Positions 56,152-64,000 of a DNA stretch of 64,000 bases are shown in pieces; the stretch's first letter is position 1, and each line of letters begins with the position of its first letter. The notes beneath the pieces were generated by a model, which made no database searches, had not been told where the DNA came from, and was given only the letters and a program-made list of their open reading frames with translations. This DNA comes from Pseudomonadota bacterium (GTDB taxonomy: Bacteria > Pseudomonadota > Gammaproteobacteria > Burkholderiales > Chitinibacteraceae), in the NCBI GenBank assembly GCA_018261735.1, contig JAGTRM010000013.1:20369-84368 (forward strand), read 5' to 3'. A program made the translations under genes and the position numbers.

Positions 56152-56849
56152 ATTTGAAGGAACTGAAAGAGCACGTGCTGGTGGCAAACCTGGATCTGCC
56201 CAAATACGGACTGGCCTTGTTCACCTGGGGCAATGCTTCCGGCATCGACCGCGAACGGGGGCTGGTGGTGATCAAGCCGTCCGGCGTGGAATACGATGGC
56301 ATGAAGGCGGACGACATGGTCGTGGTCGATCTGGATGGCAAGGTGATCGAAGGGCGTTACAAGCCCTCCTCCGATCTGGAGACCCACCTGGCCATCTACC
56401 GCGCATTCTCTTCTGTAGGCGGCGTGGTGCATACCCATTCGCCGTATGCGACCGCCTGGGCGCAGGCCGGGATGGATGTGCCGGCCGAAGGCACGACGCA
56501 TGCCGACCATTTCCGCGGTGCGGTACCCTGCACCCGGCCGTTGACTTCCGCGGAAATCGCGGGTGCCTACGAGGCGGAAACCGGCAACGTGATCGTTGAA
56601 ACCTTCCAGAAGCGCAATATCAACCCCGCCGAACTGGGCGCCGTGCTGGTACACGGCCATGGCCCGTTCACCTGGGGCAAGAATGCCGTGGATGCAGCCC
56701 ACAATGGCGTGGTTCTGGAAGAAGTCGCGCGCATCGGTATCCTGTCACGCACCGCCGGCTCGCCAACCCCGATTACCCAGCAATTGCTCGACAAGCATTT
56801 CCTGCGCAAACATGGCGCGGGCGCCTATTACGGGCAAGCCGGACACTGA
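56148..56849 (+). CDS. ulaF: L-ribulose-5-phosphate 4-epimerase (UlaF/AraD)
   Basis: A 233-residue class II aldolase-fold zinc epimerase making D-xylulose-5-P. Features: [20 protein letters not shown] near 27-46, the zinc histidines in [15 protein letters not shown] near 94 and HGHGPFTWG near 171. ATG 56148 overlaps ulaE by 4 bases. Ascorbate or arabinose use cannot be told from the protein alone; neighbours favour the Ula route. Confidence 0.93.
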   Translation: MNLKELKEHVLVANLDLPKYGLALFTWGNASGIDRERGLVVIKPSGVEYDGMKADDMVVVDLDGKVIEGRYKPSSDLETHLAIYRAFSSVGGVVHTHSPYATAWAQAGMDVPAEGTTHADHFRGAVPCTRPLTSAEIAGAYEAETGNVIVETFQKRNINPAELGAVLVHGHGPFTWGKNAVDAAHNGVVLEEVARIGILSRTAGSPTPITQQLLDKHFLRKHGAGAYYGQAGH

Positions 56850-56895
56850 CACAAAAAACACAAGTCATTAAGTCATTGATCTCAGGAGAAGAGTC

Positions 56896-57156
56896 ATGCA
56901 AATCCGTGAAGTTGAAATCGTGAATCCGACCGGGCTGCACACCCGCCCGGGCAACATGTTTGTCAAGAAAGCCAAGGAATACGCAGCCACCGTCACCATC
57001 ATCAAGGGCGACAAGCGCGTCAATGCCAAGAGTCTGCTCACGCTGATGAAAGCCGGCATCTCGCTGGGCGATCGCATCATCATCGAGGCCGATGGCGCCG
57101 ACGAAGCCGAAGCCGTTGCGGGACTCTCCGAACTCATTGCGTCCTTCACGGAGTAA
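56896..57156 (+). CDS. ptsH: HPr phosphocarrier encoded within the ula operon
   Basis: An 86-residue HPr with active H15 in TGLHTRPGNMFVK and the regulatory serine S46 in NAKSLLTLMKAG. It carries phosphate from Enzyme I to the EIIA. GGAGAAGAG site before ATG 56896. Sitting inside the sugar operon, it is probably dedicated to it, rather than being a global PTS carrier. Confidence 0.95.
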   Translation: MQIREVEIVNPTGLHTRPGNMFVKKAKEYAATVTIIKGDKRVNAKSLLTLMKAGISLGDRIIIEADGADEAEAVAGLSELIASFTE

Positions 57157-57160
57157 TGCC

Positions 57161-58906
57161 ATGCAAACGCTCAAGGGAATTGCCGCATCGCCCGGCGTGG
57201 TGATCGGCCCGGCATTTGTCTATACCCAGCCGAAACTGGATATTCCGGAAGGCACGATCACGGCTGATCGCCTGGATGCCGAAGTGGCCGCCTTTCAGGC
57301 CGGACGCCTTCGCGCCGAAGCCGGCCTGCAGGCACTGGTCGAGCGCGTGCGAGCCGAAAAAGGGGACGATCTGGCCGGGGTGTTCGAGGGCCATCTCGAA
57401 ATCCTGATGGACGAGGAATTCGAAGCCCAGATCCTGGCGCAGATCCGCGAAAACCACCTGTGCGCACTGGCGGCCGTTCGTGCCGGCGTCGAGGCGCAGC
57501 GCCAGGAGTTTCTGGCGCTGGATGATGAATACCTGCGCGAACGCGCCGACGATCTGGCCGATATCGGCCGTCGCCTGCTCTACGCCACTGCCGGCGTCGA
57601 GTTTGCCAGCCTCGATGATCATCCCGATCACGCCATCATCATTGCCCGCGATCTGACTCCCTCTGACACCGCCCAGCTCGACCCTGCCCGCGTGGCCGGT
57701 TTTGCAGTGGAAACCGGCGGGCGGACCAGCCATACCGCCATCATGGCGCGCACGCTGGAACTGCCAGCCGTGGTGGGCTGCGTCGGCATCCTCGATGCCG
57801 TGACCATGGGCGATCTGATCGCCATCGACGGGCGCAGCGGTGACGTGGTGATTGCGCCCGACGCCTCCACCGAAGCGGCATACCGCACCCGCCGCGCCGC
57901 GTTCCTCGCGGACCGGGAAGTGATGCTGGCCCTGGCCGCCTTGCCGGCGACGACCACTGACGGTGAAACCACCATGCTCGGCGTCAATATCGGCACGCCT
58001 GCCGATGCCGAAGCCTCGCTGCCGTGGAATCCGGATGGCGTGGGCCTGTATCGCAGCGAATTCCTATTCATGGATCGCCCCGGCCTGCCGAGCGAGGACG
58101 AGCAATTCAAGGCCTACGCTTCCGTGGTCAAGGCCATGAAGGGCAAGCCGGTGGTACTGCGCACGCTCGATGTCGGCGGGGACAAGCCGGTGGCCGCCGT
58201 GCCCTTCCCGCACGAGGACAATCCGTTCCTCGGCTGGCGCGGCGTGCGCATGTGCCTGTACAAGGAAGAAGGCAACCAGGACATCCTGCGCACCCAGTTG
58301 CGCGCCGCACTGCGCGCCGCTGCCGATGGCGAAATGTGGATCATGTATCCGATGATCTCCAGCTACGAGGAGGTGGTCGCGGTCAAGGAACTGCTGGCGC
58401 AAACACAGCAGGAATTGAAGGCGGCCGGCAAGCGTTACGGCGAGGTCAAGACCGGCATCATGATCGAAACGCCGGGCGCGGCGATGATTGCCGACAAGCT
58501 GGCCGAAATCGTGGACTTCTTCAGCATCGGCTCCAACGATCTGACACAGTACACACTGGCAGCCGACCGGGGCAACGAGCGGGTCTCGCGCTGCTACCAG
58601 ACTTTCCACCCGGCAGTATGGCACCTGGTTTCGGCAGTGATCCATGCCGGCAGGACGCACAAGATCCCGGTGGGCATGTGCGGCGAGCTGGCGGGCATTG
58701 AAGAAGCGGCACTTCCGCTGCTGGGGCTGGGGCTGGATGAGTTCAGCATGAGTGCGCAATCGCTGCCGCGCATCAAGCGCATCATCCGCGCCGCCAGCAT
58801 GGAAGAAGCCAAGGCCTGCGCACGGGCGGTTCTTGACGCGCGTACCGCAGAAGAAGCCTTTGCTGCCGCATCTTCCGCCATGAAAGCGGTTTTGAGCCGC
58901 ACCTGA
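57161..58906 (+). CDS. ptsI: PTS Enzyme I (phosphoenolpyruvate-protein phosphotransferase)
   Basis: A 581-residue Enzyme I. N-terminal LKGIAASPGVVIGPAF, HPr-binding helical part, phosphorylated H191 in GGRTSHTAIMA, and the PEP-binding barrel with GIMIETPGAAMIAD near 430, FFSIGSNDLTQYTLA near 451 and the active cysteine C507 in PVGMCGELAG. ATG 57161 is chosen over an upstream frame inside ptsH. Terminator at 58935 closes the operon. Confidence 0.96.
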   Translation: MQTLKGIAASPGVVIGPAFVYTQPKLDIPEGTITADRLDAEVAAFQAGRLRAEAGLQALVERVRAEKGDDLAGVFEGHLEILMDEEFEAQILAQIRENHLCALAAVRAGVEAQRQEFLALDDEYLRERADDLADIGRRLLYATAGVEFASLDDHPDHAIIIARDLTPSDTAQLDPARVAGFAVETGGRTSHTAIMARTLELPAVVGCVGILDAVTMGDLIAIDGRSGDVVIAPDASTEAAYRTRRAAFLADREVMLALAALPATTTDGETTMLGVNIGTPADAEASLPWNPDGVGLYRSEFLFMDRPGLPSEDEQFKAYASVVKAMKGKPVVLRTLDVGGDKPVAAVPFPHEDNPFLGWRGVRMCLYKEEGNQDILRTQLRAALRAAADGEMWIMYPMISSYEEVVAVKELLAQTQQELKAAGKRYGEVKTGIMIETPGAAMIADKLAEIVDFFSIGSNDLTQYTLAADRGNERVSRCYQTFHPAVWHLVSAVIHAGRTHKIPVGMCGELAGIEEAALPLLGLGLDEFSMSAQSLPRIKRIIRAASMEEAKACARAVLDARTAEEAFAAASSAMKAVLSRT

Positions 58907-58934
58907 TTGATGTAATAGTTATATGCAGCCACAG

Positions 58935-58964
58935 AACGCGGGCGTGAAAACGCCCGCGTTTTTC
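58935..58964 (+). terminator. Intrinsic terminator after ptsI
   Basis: Perfect 11-bp stem AACGCGGGCGT (58935-58945) / ACGCCCGCGTT (58950-58960) with a GAAA tetraloop and following TTT. Confidence 0.9.
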
Positions 58965-59057
58965 ATCTGCGTTACTTTTTCATACACATGATCATTATTT
59001 TGATTTTATTGATTGTTTAATTTACCATCACATTCAATTAATTCACTTCAAACAATC

Positions 59058-59873
59058 ATGAACAATCCTGCCAGCCTGGGAAGAATCACCTCGCAACGCC
59101 GCCAACGTATCCTCAGCAAACTGGAGGAACTGGGCGCGGTGCGCGTGACCGATCTTGCCGAAACCTTCGGCATTTCCGAGATCACCATCCGCCGCGATCT
59201 GGATGAGCTCGCCAAGCTGGGATTGCTGGAGCGCTTTCATGGCGGCGCGCGCCAAGCCACCACGGCCGGCCAGGAAACCCTGTTCAAGGACAAGCCGCGC
59301 CTGCATGCCGAAGAAAAAGACATCATCGGCGCCGTGGCCGCCAGCTTTGTGAAGAATGAAGACACGGTGCTGCTCAATGGCGGCACCACGACGCTGGCCA
59401 TCCTGCGCCACCTGCGGCAGCGCAACGTGCGCATCATCACCAACAATGCGGCCGCGCCGGACGAGATCGGTGATTCCGGCGCTGAACTCATCTTGCTGGG
59501 TGGTCAATACCGCAACAAGTCCCGCTCGCTGTATGGCGGGCTCGCCGTGCTGACGCTGGGGCAGATCCATGCCTCGATCTGCATCTTGGGCAGCAACGGC
59601 GTCAGCGCGCGTACCGGGCTGACGACCTCGGTTTATGCCGAAACCGCCATCAACCTGCTGATGGTCGAGCGCTGCAAGGGCGAAGTGATCGTCGTGGTGG
59701 ATGGCTCGAAGATCGGGGTCACCTCCAATTTCTCCGGCGTTCCGCTCAGCCAGATCAGCACCCTGATCACGGATAGCTCGGCCAATCGCGAAGAATTGCA
59801 GGCGATCAAGGCGGTTGGCGTCAGGGTTGTGGTCTGCGACCTTGAGCGCCCTGGCGAATTTGCCGATCTTTGA
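59058..59873 (+). CDS. ulaR: DeoR-family regulator of the ula locus
   Basis: A 271-residue DeoR-type regulator. HTH about 12-60 (RRQRILSKLEELGAVRVTDL, then SEITIRRDLDELAKLG, the typical recognition helix), sugar-phosphate sensor domain about 80-255 with LNGGTTTLAIL and GGQYRNKSRSLYGG. ATG 59058. It lies between the two ula transcripts, so local repression released by a pathway intermediate is likely. Upstream bases (58988-59037) include TGATCATT and TTGATT words that may be autoregulatory. The specific name is inferred from context. Confidence 0.85.
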   Translation: MNNPASLGRITSQRRQRILSKLEELGAVRVTDLAETFGISEITIRRDLDELAKLGLLERFHGGARQATTAGQETLFKDKPRLHAEEKDIIGAVAASFVKNEDTVLLNGGTTTLAILRHLRQRNVRIITNNAAAPDEIGDSGAELILLGGQYRNKSRSLYGGLAVLTLGQIHASICILGSNGVSARTGLTTSVYAETAINLLMVERCKGEVIVVVDGSKIGVTSNFSGVPLSQISTLITDSSANREELQAIKAVGVRVVVCDLERPGEFADL

Positions 59874-59910
59874 TTCCTGGCGGTTGCTCCGCCCTGAACA
59901 TGTTCGAAGT

Positions 59911-59997
59911 CGTCACCCCGGCGAAGGCACCCAGCGAGAATGCAGCGCCCGCGGCCAGATTCCGGTCTTGCCCTAAGCTGGATACGCCGGAGTGACG
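59911..59997. repeat. Imperfect inverted-repeat element
   Basis: CGTCACCCCGGCG (59911-59923) and CGCCGGAGTGACG (59985-59997), 12 of 13 bases inverted, enclose 61 bases without a convincing frame. The ends resemble the CGTCATTCC-type palindromic repeats scattered in many proteobacterial genomes. It occupies the first part of the 670-base gap before ulaA. Confidence 0.5.
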
Positions 59998-60112
59998 GAA
60001 ACATCGAACTTCGCCAAGCAGTAACCTGTTTCTCGCACAATTCCCTTCCCTGACAACACGCCTGTCCGACCGTACCGCTGCACGTGCTTTTTTGCACGGG
60101 GACAACACCTGA

Positions 60113-60470
60113 TTTCGATCACGCCCCCCCGCTCCCCGCAGTCCGTTTTCTGTCCGGATTTCATTATCTTGATCAATCGCAAGTCTGGCATTTTCGCAAA
60201 ATGATCGTTTTACCCAATCCCACACACTAAAATTGGCGAATTGTTTTTGAAAAAACTCCACTTATTCAGCCACATACGCACCACAAATCCGATAAGCGGC
60301 GGACACGCCCCAACATTAGCCCTGAGTATTTCGATCGTTTCGATCATTAAACGATCAAATAACATGAACAATTTGTTTGTGTTCGATCGATACAGGGGGT
60401 AATCTAGCCTTGAATCTCGCAGTATTAAATCAAAGCGTGCATTTCGATCAATGATTCTGGCTTCGATCGG
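60113..60470 (+). promoter_or_regulatory. Cluster of TTTCGATCA operator-like repeats upstream of ulaA
   Basis: TTTCGATCA occurs exactly at 60113, 60338 and 60442; close forms are TTTCGATCG at 60329 (in tandem with the 60338 copy), ACGATCAAA at 60351, TTCGATCGAT at 60382 and CTTCGATCGG at 60461. A possible -35/-10 (TTTGTG 60376, 18 bases, TAATCT 60400) encloses the 60382 copy. Several half-sites over about 350 bases suggest looping by a DeoR-family repressor. Confidence 0.65.
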
Positions 60471-60542
60471 TTTGATTTTGATTTAAGGCATGGCGGTGAT
60501 TTTGTGATAACAAATCAACTCAGCGTCAAGGAGGAGGTAAAA

Positions 60543-62024
60543 GTGAACTCATCAGCTTTTGATATGGTTCTGGTCATATGGAAGGGCTTGTTCGCCAATA
60601 TTATGGCCGAACCCGCCATCTTTATCGGCCTGATTGTCCTGATCGGCTACGCGCTGCTGCGTAAACCGTGGTACGACTGTTTCAGCGGCTTCATCAAGGC
60701 TACGGTCGGTTTCTTCATCATGCAGGCCGGTGCAGGTGGCCTCGTCAACAGCTTCCGTCCGATCATGGTCGGCCTGAAAGATCGCTTTGAGCTGCAAGCC
60801 GCGGTGATTGACCCGTATTTTGGTTTTAATGCAGTCAACGCTGCTTTCGCCCAAATGGGGTGGACCACCTCCTTGATCATGGTGGCGCTGCTGGTGGCCT
60901 TTGTCTGGAACATTATCCTGGTGGCATTGCACCGGATTACCAAGATCCGGACCTTGTTCATCACCGGCCATATCATGGTGCAACAGGCCACAACCGGTCT
61001 GTGGCTGATCTTCATTGGTGTTCCGTTCATGCAGAACAACATCTATGGGGTGGTCGCCTGTGGCCTGCTGGTGGGTACTTACTGGGCGGTGTTCTCCAAC
61101 CTCACCGTGGAATCCACGCAGGAACTGACCGGCAACGCCGGCTTTGCCGTGGGTCACCAGCAAATGCTGGGTGTTTGGATTACCGACAAGGTTGCCGGCA
61201 AGATCGGCAACAAGGAAAAGTCGGTCGAACACCTCGAACTGCCGGGCTTTCTGCAGATCTTCAACGACAACGTCGTGGCAACCAGTACCCTGATGCTGTT
61301 CTTCTTCGGCGCGATCCTGGTCGTGCTCGGACCGGAATATCTCGCCAAGAACAAGTTCTTCAATCCGGCTTCGGGCGAGTTGTTCATCAAGTACATCTTC
61401 AAGACCACGATCCAGTTCGCCGTTTACCTTTACATCCTGTCGGCCGGGGTACGCATGTTCGTGGCTGAAATGACCGAATCGTTCAAGGGCATTTCCGACA
61501 AGATCCTCAAGGGCTCGTTGCCGGCTATCGATTGCGCTGCGGTGTATGGCTTCGATGCTGCCGGTGGCAACTCGATCCTGTTCGGCTTCCTGTTCGGCGC
61601 CATCGGTCAGTTCGTCGCCGTGATCGCGCTGATTGCCTTCCACTCGCCGGTCCTGATTATCCCGGGCTTTGTGCCGGTGTTCTTCGATAACGCGACACTG
61701 GGTGTATTCGCCAACAAGAAGGGCGGCTTCCGCGGCTTGGCAATCATCTGCTTCTGCTCCGGTCTGATCCAGGTATTCGGTGGCGCGTTTGCTGCCGGCG
61801 CCTTCGGTCTGGCGGCCTACGGCGGATGGCACGGCAACTTCGACTGGGATACCTTGTGGCCCGGCATCGGTTGGCTGATCCAGAACTTCGGTTCGCTGGC
61901 CATCGCCCTTGCCATTATCGTGATGCTGATCATCCCGCAGCTGCAATACCGTCGGAACAAGAAAGGTTACTTTGCAGCAGCCAATCCGGACATGGAACCC
62001 GAATTGTCCACAAACCCGGCTTAA
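60543..62024 (+). CDS. ulaA: PTS ascorbate-type EIIC permease
   Basis: A 493-residue membrane permease of the UlaA/SgaT family with about ten hydrophobic segments. Marks: IFIGLIVLIGYALLRKPW, KATVGFFIMQAGAGGLVNSF near 53-72, GHQQMLGVWITDKVAGKIG near 205-223, and FDAAGGNSILFGFLFGAIGQF near 338. GTG 60543 has an excellent AAGGAGGAGG site; an upstream GTG at 60504 lacks one. Substrate is L-ascorbate in E. coli; related sugar acids are possible. ulaB follows after 12 bases. Confidence 0.93.
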   Translation: MNSSAFDMVLVIWKGLFANIMAEPAIFIGLIVLIGYALLRKPWYDCFSGFIKATVGFFIMQAGAGGLVNSFRPIMVGLKDRFELQAAVIDPYFGFNAVNAAFAQMGWTTSLIMVALLVAFVWNIILVALHRITKIRTLFITGHIMVQQATTGLWLIFIGVPFMQNNIYGVVACGLLVGTYWAVFSNLTVESTQELTGNAGFAVGHQQMLGVWITDKVAGKIGNKEKSVEHLELPGFLQIFNDNVVATSTLMLFFFGAILVVLGPEYLAKNKFFNPASGELFIKYIFKTTIQFAVYLYILSAGVRMFVAEMTESFKGISDKILKGSLPAIDCAAVYGFDAAGGNSILFGFLFGAIGQFVAVIALIAFHSPVLIIPGFVPVFFDNATLGVFANKKGGFRGLAIICFCSGLIQVFGGAFAAGAFGLAAYGGWHGNFDWDTLWPGIGWLIQNFGSLAIALAIIVMLIIPQLQYRRNKKGYFAAANPDMEPELSTNPA

Positions 62025-62036
62025 GGAGAATTGAAA

Positions 62037-62318
62037 ATGTTGAAAGTCGTCGCAGCATGCGGTAACGGGATGGGTACTTCGCAGATCATCAAGATGAAGA
62101 TATCGAACGTATTCAAGCGCCTCAGTGTCCAGGCGGATGTGCATCACATGTCCGTGGGCGAAGCCAAGAGCCAGGCATCCAATTTCGATGTGGTGTTCTG
62201 CTCCGAATCGCTGATGAGCCAGTTCAAGGGCGGCGCCCGCACCAAGATCATCGGCCTCAAGAACCTGCTCTCCGAGCAGGAAATCGAGGACAAGATCAAG
62301 GCGGCAGGCATCGTCTGA
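62037..62318 (+). CDS. ulaB: PTS ascorbate-type EIIB component
   Basis: A 93-residue EIIB with the phosphorylated cysteine C8 in VVAACGNGMGTSQIIKMK, the fold of the PTS lactose/cellobiose-like IIB group used with UlaA. ATG 62037 with AAGGAGAA at the right distance; TTG 62031 is an in-frame alternative. Receives phosphate from the EIIA and gives it to the incoming substrate. Confidence 0.92.
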   Translation: MLKVVAACGNGMGTSQIIKMKISNVFKRLSVQADVHHMSVGEAKSQASNFDVVFCSESLMSQFKGGARTKIIGLKNLLSEQEIEDKIKAAGIV

Positions 62319-62337
62319 CCCACGCAGGACGGGCGTG

Positions 62338-62368
62338 CAGCGGTTTCTTCCTCCGGTTGAAACCGCTG
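62338..62368 (+). other. Hairpin downstream of ulaB
   Basis: CAGCGGTTTC (62338-62347) / GAAACCGCTG (62359-62368), perfect 10-bp stem with an 11-base loop, 20 bases after the ulaB stop in the 218-base gap before ulaG. No T-run follows, so it is more likely an RNA-stability or partial-termination structure than a full terminator. Confidence 0.5.
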
Positions 62369-62536
62369 TATTCCCGGACTTCCTGCCCTGGTCCGATCAA
62401 CCCCTGATTTAGCAATACCAGCCAGCGCCCAGGCTCCTTTTTGAAGGATTCTTCGGCGCAAGGCCCCCGGCTTGCCTGCATTCGTGTTTTTTCCCGTGCG
62501 GCATGCCTGTAACCCAATCAAAACGAGGTAAGCAAG

Positions 62537-63601
62537 ATGGCAAAAATAGACGAAATCACCAAGGAATCCTGGGTACTGAGCACCTTCCCGCAATGGGGCA
62601 CCTGGCTCAACGAAGAAATCGAACGCGAAGTGGTCAAGCCCGGTACCTTCGCCATGTGGTGGCTGGCCTGTACCGGCATCTGGGTGAAGACCGAAGGCAA
62701 TACCAACATCTGTATCGACCTGTGGTGCGGCACCGGCAAGCGCTCGATGAAAAATCCGTTGATGGATCCGCATCACCAGATGGCCCGCATGAGCGGTTGC
62801 GTGGCACTGCAACCGAACCTGCGCGTATCGCCTTTCGTGATCGATCCGTTCGCGATCAAACAGATCGATGCCGTGATCTCCACCCACACCCACAACGACC
62901 ACATCGACGTGAACGTGGCCGCTGCCGTACTGAAGAACTGCGATGCCAAGGTTCCGTTCATTGGCCCGAAATCCTGCGCCGACATGTGGAAGAAATGGGG
63001 CGTTCCGGCCGAGCGCATCATCCAGGTCAAGCCGGGCGACGTGGTCAAGGTCGGCGACATCGAATTGGTAGTGCTCGAATCGTTCGACCGCACCATGGCC
63101 ATCACCCTGCCCAAGGAAGAAATCGCCAAGGACAAGATGCCGGCCGACATGGACGACGTGGCCGTGAACTACCTCGTCAAGACCCCGGGCGGCAACCTGT
63201 ATCACAGCGGCGATTCGCACTTCTCCAACGGCTACGCCAAGCACGGCAACGACCATGTGGTCGACGTGGCACTGGGTTCCTACGGCGAAAACCCGCGCGG
63301 TATCACCGACAAGATGACTTCGTCGGACATCCTGCGCATGGCCGAAGCGCTGAACACCAAGGTGATGATCCCGTTCCACCACGACATCTGGTCCAACTTC
63401 ATGGCCGATCCGATGGAAATCACCACGCTGTGGAACATGAAGAAAGACCGCCTGAAGTACAAGTTCAAGCCGTACATCTGGCAAGTCGGCGGCAAATTCG
63501 TTTATCCGGACAACAAGGACGACATGGAATTCCACTTCTACCGTGGTTTCGATGATGTCTTCACCAAGGAAACCGACCTGCCGTTCCCGTCGTTCCTGTA
63601 A
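62537..63601 (+). CDS. ulaG: L-ascorbate-6-phosphate lactonase UlaG
   Basis: A 354-residue metallo-beta-lactamase-fold lactonase, family length. It opens L-ascorbate-6-P to 3-keto-L-gulonate-6-P. Metal site HTHNDHID at 117-124, further ligand regions [12 protein letters not shown] near 217 and PFHHDIW near 279. Start [12 protein letters not shown] with GAGGTAAGC site. Its presence marks the locus as ascorbate-type. Confidence 0.95.
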   Translation: MAKIDEITKESWVLSTFPQWGTWLNEEIEREVVKPGTFAMWWLACTGIWVKTEGNTNICIDLWCGTGKRSMKNPLMDPHHQMARMSGCVALQPNLRVSPFVIDPFAIKQIDAVISTHTHNDHIDVNVAAAVLKNCDAKVPFIGPKSCADMWKKWGVPAERIIQVKPGDVVKVGDIELVVLESFDRTMAITLPKEEIAKDKMPADMDDVAVNYLVKTPGGNLYHSGDSHFSNGYAKHGNDHVVDVALGSYGENPRGITDKMTSSDILRMAEALNTKVMIPFHHDIWSNFMADPMEITTLWNMKKDRLKYKFKPYIWQVGGKFVYPDNKDDMEFHFYRGFDDVFTKETDLPFPSFL

Positions 63602-63646
63602 TTCTGTAAATCTTCGCGGCTGCTGTGCTTGCGGCAGCCAAAGAGT

Positions 63647-63676
63647 CCGGTTGCCTCTCCCCCTTGTGGCAACCGG
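63647..63676 (+). other. Hairpin between ulaG and phosphoketolase
   Basis: CCGGTTGCC (63647-63655) / GGCAACCGG (63668-63676), perfect 9-bp stem with a 12-base loop, 46 bases after the ulaG stop. No U-tract; possible mRNA processing or stability element separating ulaG from the next gene. Confidence 0.45.
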
Positions 63677-63781
63677 GTGCGCTCGAAAGGGCAGGTCTTG
63701 CCATCTTCCTCCCTAGCACAGGCCTGCCCGTTTCGACCCGCTTCGCTCCCTTGATTACCTGTCAGTTGCTAGAGGACGCTC

Positions 63782-64000
63782 ATGAGTACCCCGCTCAATA
63801 CCGATCAACTCACCAAGATGCACGCCTACTGGCGCGCAGCGAACTACCTGTCCGTCGGGCAGATCTACCTGCTCAATAACCCGCTGTTGAAAGAACCGCT
63901 CAAGCGCGAGCACGTCAAGCCGCGCCTGTTGGGCCACTGGGGCACCACGCCGGGCCTGAACTTCATCTACGTGCACCTGAACCGCGTGATCAAGGAACGC
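63782..64000 (+). CDS. xfp: Xylulose-5-phosphate/fructose-6-phosphate phosphoketolase (5' part)
   Basis: The first 73 codons of a phosphoketolase, recognised from [19 protein letters not shown] and [20 protein letters not shown], the thiamine-diphosphate-domain start of the family. It splits xylulose-5-P into acetyl-phosphate and glyceraldehyde-3-P. ATG 63782 with AGAGGA site. The gene runs out of the window. Following ulaG, it would consume the xylulose-5-P made by UlaF. Confidence 0.93.
   Translation, partial: MSTPLNTDQLTKMHAYWRAANYLSVGQIYLLNNPLLKEPLKREHVKPRLLGHWGTTPGLNFIYVHLNRVIKER

Noticed and set aside
59821..60261. 146-codon minus-strand open frame over the ulaR end and the ulaA control region
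   Set aside because: It crosses the inverted-repeat element and operator words and resembles no family.
60502..60523. TGTGA-containing stretch as a CRP site upstream of ulaA
   Set aside because: The second half-site is poor and the spacing is off by one, and it lies too close to the start codon.
60552..62147. 531-codon open frame antisense to ulaA
   Set aside because: Opposite a complete EIIC permease; its composition (H, Q, D, E rich) mirrors the complement of membrane-protein codons.
62144..63535. 463-codon open frame antisense to ulaG
   Set aside because: Opposite a full-length lactonase with catalytic residues; no similarity to a known family.

Overview
The window is about 64 kb of chromosomal DNA from a betaproteobacterium. 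The evidence is gene order and protein type: ffh-ypjD, pilBCD-coaE-zapD-yacG, rsmB-DUF4390-ntrY-ntrX, and a long tuf/S10/spc/alpha ribosomal block containing infA. A form II RuBisCO with phosphoribulokinase and CbbR shows a capacity to fix CO2. An autotrophic or facultatively autotrophic member of the Rhodocyclales or Nitrosomonadales is a reasonable guess; the species cannot be named from the sequence alone.

Layout. 0-2 kb, minus strand: rimM (cut by the window edge), rpsP, ffh. 2-9 kb, plus strand: a cytochrome c assembly-like membrane protein, a decayed CorC/HlyC transporter remnant, type IV pilus genes pilB, pilC and pilD, then coaE, zapD and yacG. 8.7-10.5 kb: the ornithine-lipid pair olsB-olsA behind a textbook triple Pho box. 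10.4-12.2 kb: apaH (minus) and an HDOD protein (plus). 12.2-27.4 kb, minus strand: thirty genes from tuf to rplQ, with two intrinsic-terminator-like hairpins inside the block and tRNA-Tyr, tRNA-Gly and tRNA-Thr upstream of tuf behind a near-consensus promoter. 27.9-37.4 kb: htpX, rsmB, a DUF4390 protein, the NtrY/NtrX pair (NtrX with an eroded AAA+ domain), a LysE-type exporter, a GGDEF protein with a defective signature, and mpl.

37.5-44.3 kb is a Calvin-cycle cluster: minus strand cbbM-fbp-prk-cbbY-rpe plus a histidine-phosphatase gene, with cbbR divergent from cbbM. A 146-bp MITE-like element sits exactly at the stop codon of the histidine phosphatase. 44.4-50.3 kb holds a HAD phosphatase, transaldolase, a large PAS/GGDEF sensor and a second HAD phosphatase. 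50.4-53 kb holds a KTSC protein and the nhaD/nhaR sodium-proton antiporter pair.

53-64 kb is the most unusual part: an ascorbate-type (Ula) phosphotransferase locus. It has EIIA, EIIC and EIIB, the lactonase UlaG, epimerases UlaE and UlaF, its own HPr and Enzyme I, a DeoR-family regulator, a divergent FG-GAP propeller protein of unknown role, and the start of a phosphoketolase. UlaD is not seen. Repeated TTTCGATCA-type motifs lie in front of several of these genes. A perfect inverted version, with 11-bp arms, lies in front of the HAD-transaldolase pair about 10 kb away, suggesting one regulon. The Ula route would deliver D-xylulose-5-phosphate, which Rpe/Prk/RuBisCO, transaldolase or phosphoketolase could all draw on, so this stretch looks like a pentose-phosphate hub joining sugar-acid uptake to the Calvin cycle.
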